NCBI RefSeq assembly: GCF_000017505.1
Contig: NC_009675.1
Span: forward strand, 2,852,001 to 2,916,000
DNA length: 64,000 nt
Reading direction: 5' to 3'
Source: Anaeromyxobacter sp. Fw109-5
GTDB taxonomy: Bacteria > Myxococcota > Myxococcia > Myxococcales > Anaeromyxobacteraceae
The notes under the pieces are model-generated. The model was not told the DNA's origin, did not search any database, and was given only the letters and a program-made list of their open reading frames with translations. Shown here one piece after another: positions 43,364 to 54,035 of the stretch (positions are counted from its first letter, which is position 1; the number at the start of each line of letters is the position of its first letter). Made by a program: the position numbers and the translations under genes.

Positions 43364-45715
43364 GTGAGCGTCCCGCGCCCCTTCGTCGCGCCTGCGCTGG
43401 CGCTCGTCGCAGGGATCGCGCTCGGCCTGCACGGCGTCCGCCTCCCGCGCGGGGTGGCCGCCGCGGGCCTGCTGCTGGGCGCATCCCCGCCGCTCGCCCC
43501 GGCGGCCTTTGCCGTGACCGGATGGTGGGCCACCGAGCGGTCGCTCGCCGCCGCGAAGGAGCGGCGCCTCCGCGGCGACGTCTCGCCGCCGCTGGCTCGC
43601 CCGCCCCTCGAGCCCGCAGGCGCGGCGCTGGCGGGCCGGATCGCCTCGGTGCCCGACCCGCTGGGCGATCGCGTCCGCTTTCGCCTACGGAGCGCGGCTG
43701 GCGGCGCGGTGGAGGTGCTCGCGCCGCGCGCCCCGTGGCCGCTCGGCCTCGGCGACGAGGTCCTCCTCCGCGCGACGCTCCGGCAGCCGCCGGGCGCGCG
43801 GAACCCCGGCGGACGCGACGTGCGCGCCCGGCTCGCGGCGAGCGGCATCGCGCACCAGGCGCTCGCCACTACCCCAGCCGTCCGGATGCGGCCTGCGCGG
43901 GCCCCGAGCTGGCTCGAGCGCGGCCGCGAGCGGCTGGCCGAGGCCGCGCGCGCCCTCCCCGCGCGCGAGGCCGGCGTCGTGCGCGCGATCGGCGCGGGCG
44001 ACCGCGGCGGCCTGGATCCGGAGACCAGCGCGTCCTTCGCGCGCAGCGGCCTCGCGCACGTCCTCGCCGTCTCCGGGATGCACCTCGTGCTCGTGGCCTT
44101 CGGCCTCGAGCGGTTCCTGCGGGCCCTCCTCCTCCGCGTGGACGCGCTGGCCTCCCGGGCCGATCCGCGCCGGGTGGCCGCCGCCGTCGCCGTCCCGGCC
44201 ACCCTCGTCTACGCCGTCGCGACCGGGGCGGGTCCGCCCGTGCTGCGCGCGGCCGTCGCGGCCGCCGTCGTGCTGGCGGGGACCGCGCTCGATCGCGAGC
44301 CCGACGCCGCCAACACGCTCGCCCTGGCCGCGCTGGTCCTGCTCGCCGCGGATCCCGGCGGCGCCCTCGACGTCTCGCTCCAGCTCTCGTTCGCGGCGGT
44401 GGGCGGCCTCGTCGCGTGGGCGGGGCCGATCCGCCGCGCCCTTCCGCTCGCCCGGCCTCCGCCCCGCAGCTGGCGCGCGCGCATCCTGGAGCCGCTCGTC
44501 GCCGGGGCTTGCGCGAGCGGCGCCGCCTCGCTCGCGGCGGCGCCGGTCCTCGCGTTCCATTTCCGGCAGCTCCCCACGCTCGGCCTGCTCGCCAACGTCG
44601 CCGCCGTGCCCATCGGCTCGGCCCTGACGATCGCGGCCACCCTCGCCGCGGTCGCGGCCGCCGCCGCGCCTGCGCTCGGGGCTGCCCTGCTCGTCGCGGC
44701 GCGCCCGCTCGCGAGCGCCCTGCTCGCCGTGTCGGACGCGGCGGCGGCGCCCCGCCTGGCGACGATCGGCGTCGGCACGCCCGGCCTCGCCGGCGTGGCC
44801 GGCTTCTACGTCGCGGCCGTCCTCGCCACGCGCGCGCGCCGCGGCCTGCGGCGCCTCGCGTGGGCGGCGGCCGCCGCTTGCCTCGTCGCGCCCGCCCACC
44901 TCCGCGCGACCGCGGCCTCGGCGCGCGGGGGGCTCGAGATCCTGTTCATCTCCGTGGGCCAGGGCGACGCCGCGCTGCTCCGCCTCCCCGACGGAAGCGC
45001 GGTGCTCGTCGACGCCGGCGGCGCCCCAGACGGCGGCGCCGACCCGGGGGCGCGCGACGTCGTTCCGCTCCTCCGCGATCTCGGCGTGCGCCGTCTCGCG
45101 GCGGCGTTCCTGTCCCACGCGCACCCCGACCACGTGCTCGGCCTCGCCGCGGTGGCCGAGGCGTTCCCCATCGACGTCGTGTTCTCGAACGGAGCGCCGG
45201 GCGAGGGCGAGGCCGCCCGCGTGCTCGCCCCCCTCTCACCGATCGCGCTCGCGCCGGGGGACGGCTGGGCGCGGGCAGGCGTACGCTTCGACGCGCTCGG
45301 CGGGGTCCGCGACGGCCTCGGCGAGAACGACGCGTCGCTCGTGCTGCGCGTCTCCTACGGCGACACGGCGCTCCTGTTCACCGGTGACGTCGAGGCGCCC
45401 GGCGAGGCGGCGGCGGTCGCTCGCGGCGGGCTCGACGCCGACGTGGTGAAGGTGCCGCATCACGGCAGCCGGACCTCCTCGAGCGAGGCGTTCACCCGCG
45501 CGGTGCATCCCGGCCTGGCGATCGTGAGCGTGGGCCGCGACAACCGCTTCGGCTTCCCCCATGCCGAGGCGGTCACGCGATGGCAGTCGGCTGGCGCGAC
45601 GGTGCTCCGGACCGACGAAGGGGCGATCCGCCTGCTCTCGGATGGACGCCAGGTCCGGCGCGTGCCCGCTTCGGCCACCCTCGACCCCCTGGCGATCCTC
45701 CGCGAGCGCCCCTAG
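43364..45715 (+). CDS. ComEC/Rec2-family DNA-uptake channel
   Basis: 783 residues. N-terminal membrane helices, then the competence domain (about 215-500) with HVLAVSGMHLVLVAFG and many helices, and a C-terminal metallo-beta-lactamase domain (ISVGQGDAALL, FLSHAHPDHVLGLAA, VKVPHHGSRTSSSEAF, SVGRDNRFGFPHAEA). ComEC moves single-stranded DNA across the inner membrane in natural transformation. The GTG at 43364 follows AGAGG by 5 bases. A small gene starts 8 bases later. Confidence 0.93.
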   Translation: MSVPRPFVAPALALVAGIALGLHGVRLPRGVAAAGLLLGASPPLAPAAFAVTGWWATERSLAAAKERRLRGDVSPPLARPPLEPAGAALAGRIASVPDPLGDRVRFRLRSAAGGAVEVLAPRAPWPLGLGDEVLLRATLRQPPGARNPGGRDVRARLAASGIAHQALATTPAVRMRPARAPSWLERGRERLAEAARALPAREAGVVRAIGAGDRGGLDPETSASFARSGLAHVLAVSGMHLVLVAFGLERFLRALLLRVDALASRADPRRVAAAVAVPATLVYAVATGAGPPVLRAAVAAAVVLAGTALDREPDAANTLALAALVLLAADPGGALDVSLQLSFAAVGGLVAWAGPIRRALPLARPPPRSWRARILEPLVAGACASGAASLAAAPVLAFHFRQLPTLGLLANVAAVPIGSALTIAATLAAVAAAAAPALGAALLVAARPLASALLAVSDAAAAPRLATIGVGTPGLAGVAGFYVAAVLATRARRGLRRLAWAAAAACLVAPAHLRATAASARGGLEILFISVGQGDAALLRLPDGSAVLVDAGGAPDGGADPGARDVVPLLRDLGVRRLAAAFLSHAHPDHVLGLAAVAEAFPIDVVFSNGAPGEGEAARVLAPLSPIALAPGDGWARAGVRFDALGGVRDGLGENDASLVLRVSYGDTALLFTGDVEAPGEAAAVARGGLDADVVKVPHHGSRTSSSEAFTRAVHPGLAIVSVGRDNRFGFPHAEAVTRWQSAGATVLRTDEGAIRLLSDGRQVRRVPASATLDPLAILRERP

Positions 45716-45723
45716 GGTTGCTC

Positions 45724-45981
45724 GTGCGCATCGAGGACCTCGACCTGGCCGAGATCACGGAGAAGATCCGCCGCCATATCCCCCCCACCGAGCCCCCCGT
45801 GGGATACCTCCGCGGCCGGAGCTACTTCCGCGACGTGCTGGTCCACGAGCTCGGCATCAGCGAGTTCGAGGCCGAGGCGCTCGTCGATACCCTCGAGCTC
45901 AACGGCTACCTCAAGTTCGAGGGCGATCCCTCGGAGCGCTCTCAGGCCGAGAGCCGCTGGCACGTGGGCTCGGACTCCTGA
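45724..45981 (+). CDS. Small acidic protein of unknown function
   Basis: 85 residues from a GTG 8 bases after the comEC stop. It begins VRIEDLDLAEITEKIRRHIP and contains GYLRGRSYFRDVLVHELGI and EALVDTLELNGYLKFEGDP, the latter like a small winged-helix or helix-hairpin tip. No signal peptide. It looks conserved in layout and is probably coupled to comEC. Function unknown. Confidence 0.7.
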   Translation: MRIEDLDLAEITEKIRRHIPPTEPPVGYLRGRSYFRDVLVHELGISEFEAEALVDTLELNGYLKFEGDPSERSQAESRWHVGSDS

Positions 45982-46009
45982 CGCGTCGATGGGGCTTGGC
46001 CGGGCGGGG

Positions 46010-46029
46010 GGGGGCGGGCCGCCGCCCCC
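46010..46029 (+). terminator. Hairpin after comEC and the small gene
   Basis: GGGGGCGG (46010-46017) pairs with CCGCCCCC (46022-46029). It starts inside a run of nine G (46006-46014). No T tract. Confidence 0.4.
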
Positions 46030-46136
46030 GGCGGCCGCGCGGCGGACGGCTCGGTCGGCTCTGGCGCCGCAACCTCCCGGAATCAGACGGTTCGCGTCGC
46101 GGTCGTCATGGCACGGCTCCTGGATCGCCGCCGCGC

Positions 46137-46916
46137 GTGCGACACGCGATCCTCCTCGAGCGGGCGGGCGTCGAGACCGAGGAGCGCGAGCTCCTCTCCG
46201 CGGTGACGGCGGGGGGCTCGCGGGCCGATCTCCTCCCCCTCCCTGGCGCTCCCGCCGCGGCCGTCCGGCTGCAGCCCTGCGCAGCGGGAGTGATCGCCGA
46301 GGCGCGCGCCATCGGCGTCCGGGCCGCGGGGCGCCCGCTGCTCCCGGGCGCGCGGAGGCTCCTGCGCCCCGGGGAGGGAGTCGAGGTCGGCGGGAGCCGT
46401 ATCCGCCTCGCACCAGCCTCGGTGGCGGAACGCACCTGCCTCGCCGCGGCCGCGCTCCTCCGGGACGCGGCGGCGAGCCCGGAGGCGCCCGTCGCCGGAC
46501 CGCACCTCCTCGTGCTCACGGGCACGAGCGCTGGGACGCGGTACCCGCTCGTCGCGGACCAGGTCCTCGGCCGAGGACGATCGGCCACCATCCGGCTCGC
46601 CGATCCGCTGGCGTCGCGCCGTCACGCGCGGCTCCGCCTCGAGGCGGGCGGGGCCTCGGTGGAGGACCTCGGGTCCAAGAACGGTCTGCGGGTGAACGGG
46701 GTCGCGGTCGAGCGCCGCCCCTGGCCGCTCCGCGACGGCGACGAGATCGCCGTCGGCGAGACGATCCTCACCCTCGTGGACGCTTCGGCGCGGGAGCCCG
46801 CGCCTTCGCTCGCCGACCCCGGGGACGATCCGTCCACGGCGATCGCCTCGCTCAACCACGCCGCAGCCGCGGCGCTCCTCGGCTTGTGCGCCGCGGCGCT
46901 CGCCCTCGCCTCGTGA
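46137..46916 (+). CDS. FHA-domain protein with C-terminal membrane segment
   Basis: 259 residues from the GTG at 46137. The FHA domain spans about 140-215: LGRGRS, SRRHARL and SKNGLRVNG are its phosphothreonine-binding marks. The first 130 residues are Ala/Leu-rich and of unknown fold. A hydrophobic tail AAAAALLGLCAAALALAS ends the protein, so it may be tail-anchored. FHA proteins read kinase signals or bind secretion partners. No Ser/Thr kinase lies near it here. Confidence 0.75.
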   Translation: MRHAILLERAGVETEERELLSAVTAGGSRADLLPLPGAPAAAVRLQPCAAGVIAEARAIGVRAAGRPLLPGARRLLRPGEGVEVGGSRIRLAPASVAERTCLAAAALLRDAAASPEAPVAGPHLLVLTGTSAGTRYPLVADQVLGRGRSATIRLADPLASRRHARLRLEAGGASVEDLGSKNGLRVNGVAVERRPWPLRDGDEIAVGETILTLVDASAREPAPSLADPGDDPSTAIASLNHAAAAALLGLCAAALALAS

Positions 46917-46929
46917 GCGGTCACAGGGT

Positions 46930-47077
46930 CGTTCAGAATGCCGGGGACCGAGCCAGGCGAGACGCGAGCAGCGCAAGGCGCGACGACCGAGCATGGCCGT
47001 AGGCCATGTAAGGGAGGAGCAACGCAGCGAGGCGACGCGGATCGTTCGCCGCGGCGACGGGACCGGCGTTCTGGACG
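46930..47077. repeat. 148-bp element with imperfect inverted ends and central hairpin
   Basis: Ends CGTTCAGAATGCCGG (46930-46944) and CCGGCGTTCTGGACG (47063-47077) are inverted with 2 mismatches. A perfect hairpin CATGGCC-GTA-GGCCATG sits at the centre (46992-47008). It lies between convergent genes. The shape is that of a REP/MITE-like element; no open reading frame inside. Confidence 0.6.
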
Positions 47078-47084
47078 CCCTCTC

Positions 47085-47504
47085 TCAGCGCGGGGACCGC
47101 TGCGGAGACAGATCGGCGCGCTCCAGCAGCAGCTCGAAGAGCTCGCCGTGCCGAGCGAACAGGCTCGTGAACTGGACCCGCCCGCGGCGCGTGAAGACGG
47201 CGTACACCCTGCCACCGAGCCCGTCCTGCACCACGATGTGGCGGATCTCGTCCCACCGCACGGGACGCCGGCTGAAGGGGGTGGCCGCGACGATCCCTTC
47301 GTCCGTCACGGTGATCGACGTGCGGCCGTACACGACGGTGAACACGGCGAAGAAGGCGACGAACAGGGACGCGCCGAGCACCGCGCGCGGCTCGGCCCCG
47401 GGAGCGCCGAGGAGCACCAGGAGCACGACGAGCCAGAACGCGCCGGCCGTGGCCACCGCGATCCTCAGCGCCAGGCGCGTCTTGTAGATCCGCGCCGCGT
47501 CCAT
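47085..47504 (-). CDS. Membrane protein with bacterial PH-like domain
   Basis: 139 residues. Two hydrophobic segments (about 14-34 and 43-60: GAFWLVVLLVLLGAP, LGASLFVAFFAVFTVVY) form a hairpin, then a beta-rich domain (TSITVTDEGIVAATPFSRRP, VRWDEIRHIVV, VYAVFTRRGRVQF) like the bPH_2 fold. The family's role is not known. The ATG at 47504 gives a cytoplasmic N-terminus. Transcribed towards the palindromic element. Confidence 0.75.
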   Translation of the reverse strand: MDAARIYKTRLALRIAVATAGAFWLVVLLVLLGAPGAEPRAVLGASLFVAFFAVFTVVYGRTSITVTDEGIVAATPFSRRPVRWDEIRHIVVQDGLGGRVYAVFTRRGRVQFTSLFARHGELFELLLERADLSPQRSPR

Positions 47505-47683
47505 GCGCCAAGTCTACGGCCGCGGAGGGAGGCGGGCCAGACGGCCGGCGCGGGACGAAAGGGGCGGACCTCGGGTGGCGTCCCCGCGCTCGGCCGCGCC
47601 CGCGCCCCCCCGCCGCACAACCGGTGCGTCGGGGGAACCACGCGAGGCGTGGCACGAACGAGCGGCCGTCTCGCGGGCCGTGC
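47505..47683. other. 179-bp gap between TPR and PH-like genes
   Basis: Very GC-rich, no hairpin or box recognised apart from G/C runs. It should hold the promoter for the PH-like gene on the minus strand, but no clear -10 was seen. Confidence 0.4.
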
Positions 47684-48913
47684 TCAGCGGCGCGAGAGGT
47701 CCTCCGCACGATCGCGCGCGATGACCCGGAGATCCTCGCGCACGTCGGAGGCGCGGCTCGCCGCGTACCGTGCGTACAGCTCGGCGGCGAGGGGATCGCC
47801 CAGGAGCCTGTAGCACTCGCCGAGGCCGTACAGCGGCGTGGCGAGCGCGGGGTCGAGGCCGAGCGCCGCCTTGTAGTCGTCGGCGGCCTCGCGGAAACGG
47901 CCGAGCCCGAACCGGGCGCTCGCGCGCGCCGTGTAGGCGACCGCGAGTCGCGGCTCCAGCGCGATCGCCTCGTTCAGCAGCGCGATCGCCCCGGCGTAAT
48001 CGCGGCGGGCCACCAGGTCGAGCGCGCTCCGGTATCTCTGGCCGGCGGACGGCAGCGCGCCCGGCGCGCTCGCCGCGGGTGCGGGGGCCCCGGCTCCTTC
48101 CGGCGGCAGCCGGTACATGCGCGGCTGAGGGCTCGCGGACGTGGAGGGGGCCGGAGCCGCCGCGGCGCTGGGGAGCGCGAGGGCGGGCGCGGAGCCCGCG
48201 GGCATGACCACGACCACCGTCGCGCCGGCCGGGATGGACGGCGCCGCCGCGGCCGCGGCCCCAGCGGGAGCCGCGGCACCTGGAGAGGGCGGCGCGACGC
48301 CCGGGGACGGAGCCGAGGGCACGGGCGGAACGGCGGGCCCCGTCGCGACGGACCTCGGCGCCCGCGCGTCGTCGCTCAGGCGGCGCGCCTCCTCGTCGGC
48401 AGGATCCGCGGCGAGCACGAGCTCCGCCTGGGCGATGGCCTGCGCGGGGTAGCGGAGCGCGAGGTAGGCGCGACCGAGCTTCACGCGTGCGAACGCGTAG
48501 CCGGGCTGGAGGTAGACCGCGTCCTGGTACGCGAAGAGCGCGCCGCGGAAGTCTCCGGCCCCGAAGGCGCGATCCCCTTGCGCGAGCTTCTCCGCGACAG
48601 CGGCGGAGGGACCGGCCTCAGGAGATCCGGCCGGGGTCGCGGTCGGGCTCGTCCCTCGACTCCGCGCCTCCGCTGTCGCGGAGTCGCTACGCTCGGGATG
48701 AGCGGCCTCAGGAGATCCGGCAGGGGTCGCGGTCGCGGTCGCGGCCCCTCGACTCCGCGTCTCCGCTGTCGCGGAGCCGCTACGCTCGGGGTGAGCGGCC
48801 TCGGGAGCTCCGCTCGCGGCCGGGGCCGCCGGCGCGGCAGCGGCATCCGGCTGCGCCGCCTGCGCGAGCGCGGGGGAAGCGTGGAGGGCGACGGCGAGGG
48901 CGAGGGCGCGCAT
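47684..48913 (-). CDS. TPR-repeat protein with low-complexity linker
   Basis: 409 residues. Signal peptide MRALALAVALHASPALAQA. After a repeat-derived linker (see 48614-48812) comes one TPR unit (about 110-180: DRAFGAGDFRGALFAYQDAV, VKLGRAYLALRYPAQAIAQA), a long Ala/Pro-rich region, and C-terminal TPRs (about 300-400: RDYAGAIALLNEAIALEPRL, FREAADDYKAALGLDPALA). Likely a periplasmic scaffold. TATCAT ends 9 bases before the ATG at 48913, with TTCGCC 17 bp further up. Confidence 0.8.
   Translation of the reverse strand: MRALALAVALHASPALAQAAQPDAAAAPAAPAASGAPEAAHPERSGSATAETRSRGAATATATPAGSPEAAHPERSDSATAEARSRGTSPTATPAGSPEAGPSAAVAEKLAQGDRAFGAGDFRGALFAYQDAVYLQPGYAFARVKLGRAYLALRYPAQAIAQAELVLAADPADEEARRLSDDARAPRSVATGPAVPPVPSAPSPGVAPPSPGAAAPAGAAAAAAPSIPAGATVVVVMPAGSAPALALPSAAAAPAPSTSASPQPRMYRLPPEGAGAPAPAASAPGALPSAGQRYRSALDLVARRDYAGAIALLNEAIALEPRLAVAYTARASARFGLGRFREAADDYKAALGLDPALATPLYGLGECYRLLGDPLAAELYARYAASRASDVREDLRVIARDRAEDLSRR
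48614..48812. repeat. Tandem 90-93-bp repeats, in frame, in the TPR gene
   Basis: Anchor GGCCTCAGGAG recurs at 48614, 48704 and (GGCCTCGGGAG) 48797, spacing 90 and 93. Between anchors lies the dispersed repeat seen at 12373-12438 (CCTCGACTCCGCG ... GCTCGGGATGAGCGG). Each unit encodes SPEAAHPERSxSATAExRSR. In-frame length preserves the reading frame. Confidence 0.75.
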
Positions 48914-48922
48914 CAGGCGCGC

Positions 48923-48928
48923 ATGATA
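48923..48928 (-). promoter_or_regulatory. -10 box of the TPR gene
   Basis: TATCAT on the minus strand, 9 bases before the ATG, with TTCGCC 17 bp upstream. Suggests a start about 3 bases before the ATG. Confidence 0.45.
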
Positions 48929-48988
48929 CTTCGACGCCGCGCCCCGGCGAAGGCGGCGCGGCTGTCGCACATCCCCGCTGGACGAGCG

Positions 48989-51504
<2,516 letters not shown>

Positions 51505-51514
51505 TGGCCTCGCC

Positions 51515-53101
51515 TCACAGGACGATCGCCCGCGCGGAGCGGACGTGCGGCAGCTTGCGCACCTTCTCCAGGAGCTCGGCCGAGGGCGGCGAGTCGACGT
51601 TCAGGAAGGCGAACGCGCCCGAGCGGTCCTCCAGGCGCGAGAGCGAGATCTGCGCGATGTTCACGCCCGCCGCGGCGAGCGTCGTCCCGAGGTTCCCCAC
51701 CACCCCCGGCGCGTCGTCGTTCTCGCAGAGGAGCACGTTCCCGTCCGGGACGGCCTCGACGCGGAACGCGTTCACGCGCACCACCCGCGCCTCGCGCTTC
51801 CCGTACACGGTCCCGGCGACCTCCGCCTGGCCGACCGCGCCGCGCACGGTCACGGTGACGAGGCTCGCGTAGTCGTGGAGCTCGGCGGAGCGGACCTCGC
51901 GCACCACCAGGCCTCGCTCGCGGGCGATGGCCGGCGCGCTCACCTCGTTCACCGGAGTGTCGAGGACCGGCCCGAGCATCCCGACGAGCGTGCGCGCCGC
52001 GAGCGGGCGGATGGGCACCGCCGCCAGCTCCCCGGCCACCTCGATGGTCACCTCGCTCGGCCCCTGCGGCGCGAGCTGCGCCGCCAGCGCGCCGAGCTTC
52101 TGCGCGAGGGGCAGGTACGGCGCGAGCTGCTCCATCACCTCCGGCGGCAGCCCCGGCGCGTTCACCGCGTTGCGCACGACGCCGCGCACGAGGTAGTCGG
52201 CGAGCTGCTCGGCGACCGCCACGGCGACGGCCGACTGCGCCTCCTCGGTCGAGGCGCCGATGTGCGGCGTCAGGATGACGTTCTCGAGCCCGTACAGCGG
52301 GTGGTCCGCGGGCGGCGGCTCCTGCTCGAACACGTCGAGCCCGGCGCCCCCGAGCTGCCCCGAGCGCAGCGCGTCCGCGAGGGCGCGCTCGTCCACGATC
52401 CCGCCCCGGGCGCAGTTCACGAGGAGGGCGCCCTTCTTCATCTTGCCGAGGGCGGTCGCGTCCACGAGGTGGCGGGTCTTGTCCGTGAGCGGCACGTGGA
52501 TGGAGACGACGTCGGCCTCGCGCCAGAGCGTGTCGAGATCCACGAGGCTCGCGCCGAGCTTCGCGGCGGCCTCCGCGGAGATGAACGGGTCGAAGGCGAC
52601 GACGCGCATCCCCAGCGCGACGGCGCGCGCGACCAGCACCGAGCCGATGTTCCCGATGCCGACGACCCCCAGCGTCCTGCCGGCGAGCTCGTGTCCCTGG
52701 AACCGCTTCTTCTCCCACTTGCCCGCCTTGACGCTCCCCGTCGCCGCGGCGACGTGGCGGGAGAGCGCGAGGATCATGGAGAGCGCGAGCTCCGCCACGG
52801 TGATGGACGAGCCGCCGGGCGTGTTCATCACGACGACGCCACGGCGCGTGGCCGCGGCGAGGTCGACGTTGTCGACCCCCACCCCGGCGCGCCCGATCAC
52901 CTTCAGCCGCGCCGCCTTGTCGAGCAGCTGAGCGGTGACCTTCGTCGCGCTGCGGACGGCGAGGCCGTCGTAGTCGCCGACGATCCGCTCGAGCTGGTCG
53001 GGCTTCAGCCCGACCTTCACGTCCACCTCGAGCCCGGCCTCCTGGAGGATCCGCACCGCCTCCGGCGACAGGTCGTCCGACACGAGTACGCGCGCCACCA
53101 T
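51515..53101 (-). CDS. serA: D-3-phosphoglycerate dehydrogenase, long form
   Basis: 528 residues. NAD-binding GVVGIGNIG (about 146), substrate residues in MNTPGGSSITVAE and NCARGGIVDE, and the catalytic His in TPHIGASTEEA. A second intervening domain (ASB) and a C-terminal ACT domain (LLCENDDAPGVVGNLGTTLA) follow, as in the long type regulated by serine. It makes 3-phosphohydroxypyruvate for serine synthesis. ATG at 53101 fits the conserved N-terminus. Confidence 0.95.
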   Translation of the reverse strand: MVARVLVSDDLSPEAVRILQEAGLEVDVKVGLKPDQLERIVGDYDGLAVRSATKVTAQLLDKAARLKVIGRAGVGVDNVDLAAATRRGVVVMNTPGGSSITVAELALSMILALSRHVAAATGSVKAGKWEKKRFQGHELAGRTLGVVGIGNIGSVLVARAVALGMRVVAFDPFISAEAAAKLGASLVDLDTLWREADVVSIHVPLTDKTRHLVDATALGKMKKGALLVNCARGGIVDERALADALRSGQLGGAGLDVFEQEPPPADHPLYGLENVILTPHIGASTEEAQSAVAVAVAEQLADYLVRGVVRNAVNAPGLPPEVMEQLAPYLPLAQKLGALAAQLAPQGPSEVTIEVAGELAAVPIRPLAARTLVGMLGPVLDTPVNEVSAPAIARERGLVVREVRSAELHDYASLVTVTVRGAVGQAEVAGTVYGKREARVVRVNAFRVEAVPDGNVLLCENDDAPGVVGNLGTTLAAAGVNIAQISLSRLEDRSGAFAFLNVDSPPSAELLEKVRKLPHVRSARAIVL

Positions 53102-53283
53102 CGTCACCCTCGCTCCTGCCCCGTGGGGCCGGGGTTGCCGGCGGCTCCGCGCCCCGGTCAGTGTCATGAGCCCACCGCCCGGCCGCCCGGGCAGCGCCCG
53201 CCACGCCGCAGCGCGGCACGAGGGGAAGGGATTCTGTTCGGGGCGGCCGCCGGGTCCAAGCTCCGCGCGGGGCGCGCGTCGCC

Positions 53284-53299
53284 GAACCGCCCGCGGTTC
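53284..53299 (-). terminator. Hairpin after the TetR gene
   Basis: GAACCGC (53284-53290), CC, GCGGTTC (53293-53299). It lies 20 bases beyond the tetR stop; no T tract. The rest of the 218-bp gap to serA shows nothing firm. Confidence 0.35.
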
Positions 53300-53319
53300 G
53301 CAGGGCGCTTCCAGGCGGC

Positions 53320-53955
53320 TCAGCGGCGCCGCAGCCCGCCGCAGACCAGCTCGACGATCTCGCGGCGCGTCCGGTCGACGGCGGACTCGTCCCCGGCGGG
53401 GACGATGCCGATCACCATTCCGGTCATCGCCAGCTCGAGCGCGCCGAGGAGGCCCGCTGCCGCGATCAGCGGGTCCAGATCGGACCGGAACTCGCCACGC
53501 TGCTGCCCCTGGCGGACCACGTCGGCGACGAGGTGGACCGCCCGGTCGAACGTCTCGCGGGTGGAGCCCGCGCGCAGCCCCTGCGGCGTCCGCGTCACCT
53601 CCAGGATGAGGACGCGCACGGCGGCGGGCGCCGTCTTGTACACGTCGAACACGAACCCGAAGATCGCCGCGACCTTGTCGCTCGCCGTGCCGGGACCCTC
53701 GTCGATGGCGCGGATCGCGTTGATGAGGATGGTCCACTGCTCGGCGAACACGCTCTCGAGCAGCTCTTCCTTGTTCCGGAAGTAGTGGTACACGAGGCCG
53801 TACGCGACGTCCGCAGACCGTGCGACGTCGGCGATGCGACAGCCGTGATAGCCCTTCTCCGCGAACACGCGGACGGCCGCGTGAAGGATGGCGCGCCGCT
53901 TCTCGGGCTCGGTGCCTTCGACGTTCCTCGCAGGTGGCGTGCGGGCCCGGCTCAC
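53320..53955 (-). CDS. TetR-family transcriptional regulator
   Basis: 211 residues from the GTG at 53955. HTH at about 20-65: RAILHAAVRVFAEKGYHG, IADVARSADVAYGLVYHYF, RNKEELLESVF. The C-terminal ligand domain is helical with VDRTRREIVELVCGGL at the end. GGAGA lies about 8 bases before the GTG. It is beside lptD on the same strand (80-base gap) but its target is not evident. Inducer unknown. Confidence 0.87.
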   Translation of the reverse strand: MSRARTPPARNVEGTEPEKRRAILHAAVRVFAEKGYHGCRIADVARSADVAYGLVYHYFRNKEELLESVFAEQWTILINAIRAIDEGPGTASDKVAAIFGFVFDVYKTAPAAVRVLILEVTRTPQGLRAGSTRETFDRAVHLVADVVRQGQQRGEFRSDLDPLIAAAGLLGALELAMTGMVIGIVPAGDESAVDRTRREIVELVCGGLRRR

Positions 53956-54035
53956 CGGTCGATTCTCCAGTCGGCGTTCACGTTCGGCAACCCCCGCGAA
54001 TGCCGGACGAAGTGCTCCGGCAGGGGCGTCGGACT

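Noticed and set aside
46006-46014. Run of nine G as a phase-variation switch
   Set aside because: It lies between genes inside a terminator-like hairpin, not in a coding region or between promoter boxes.
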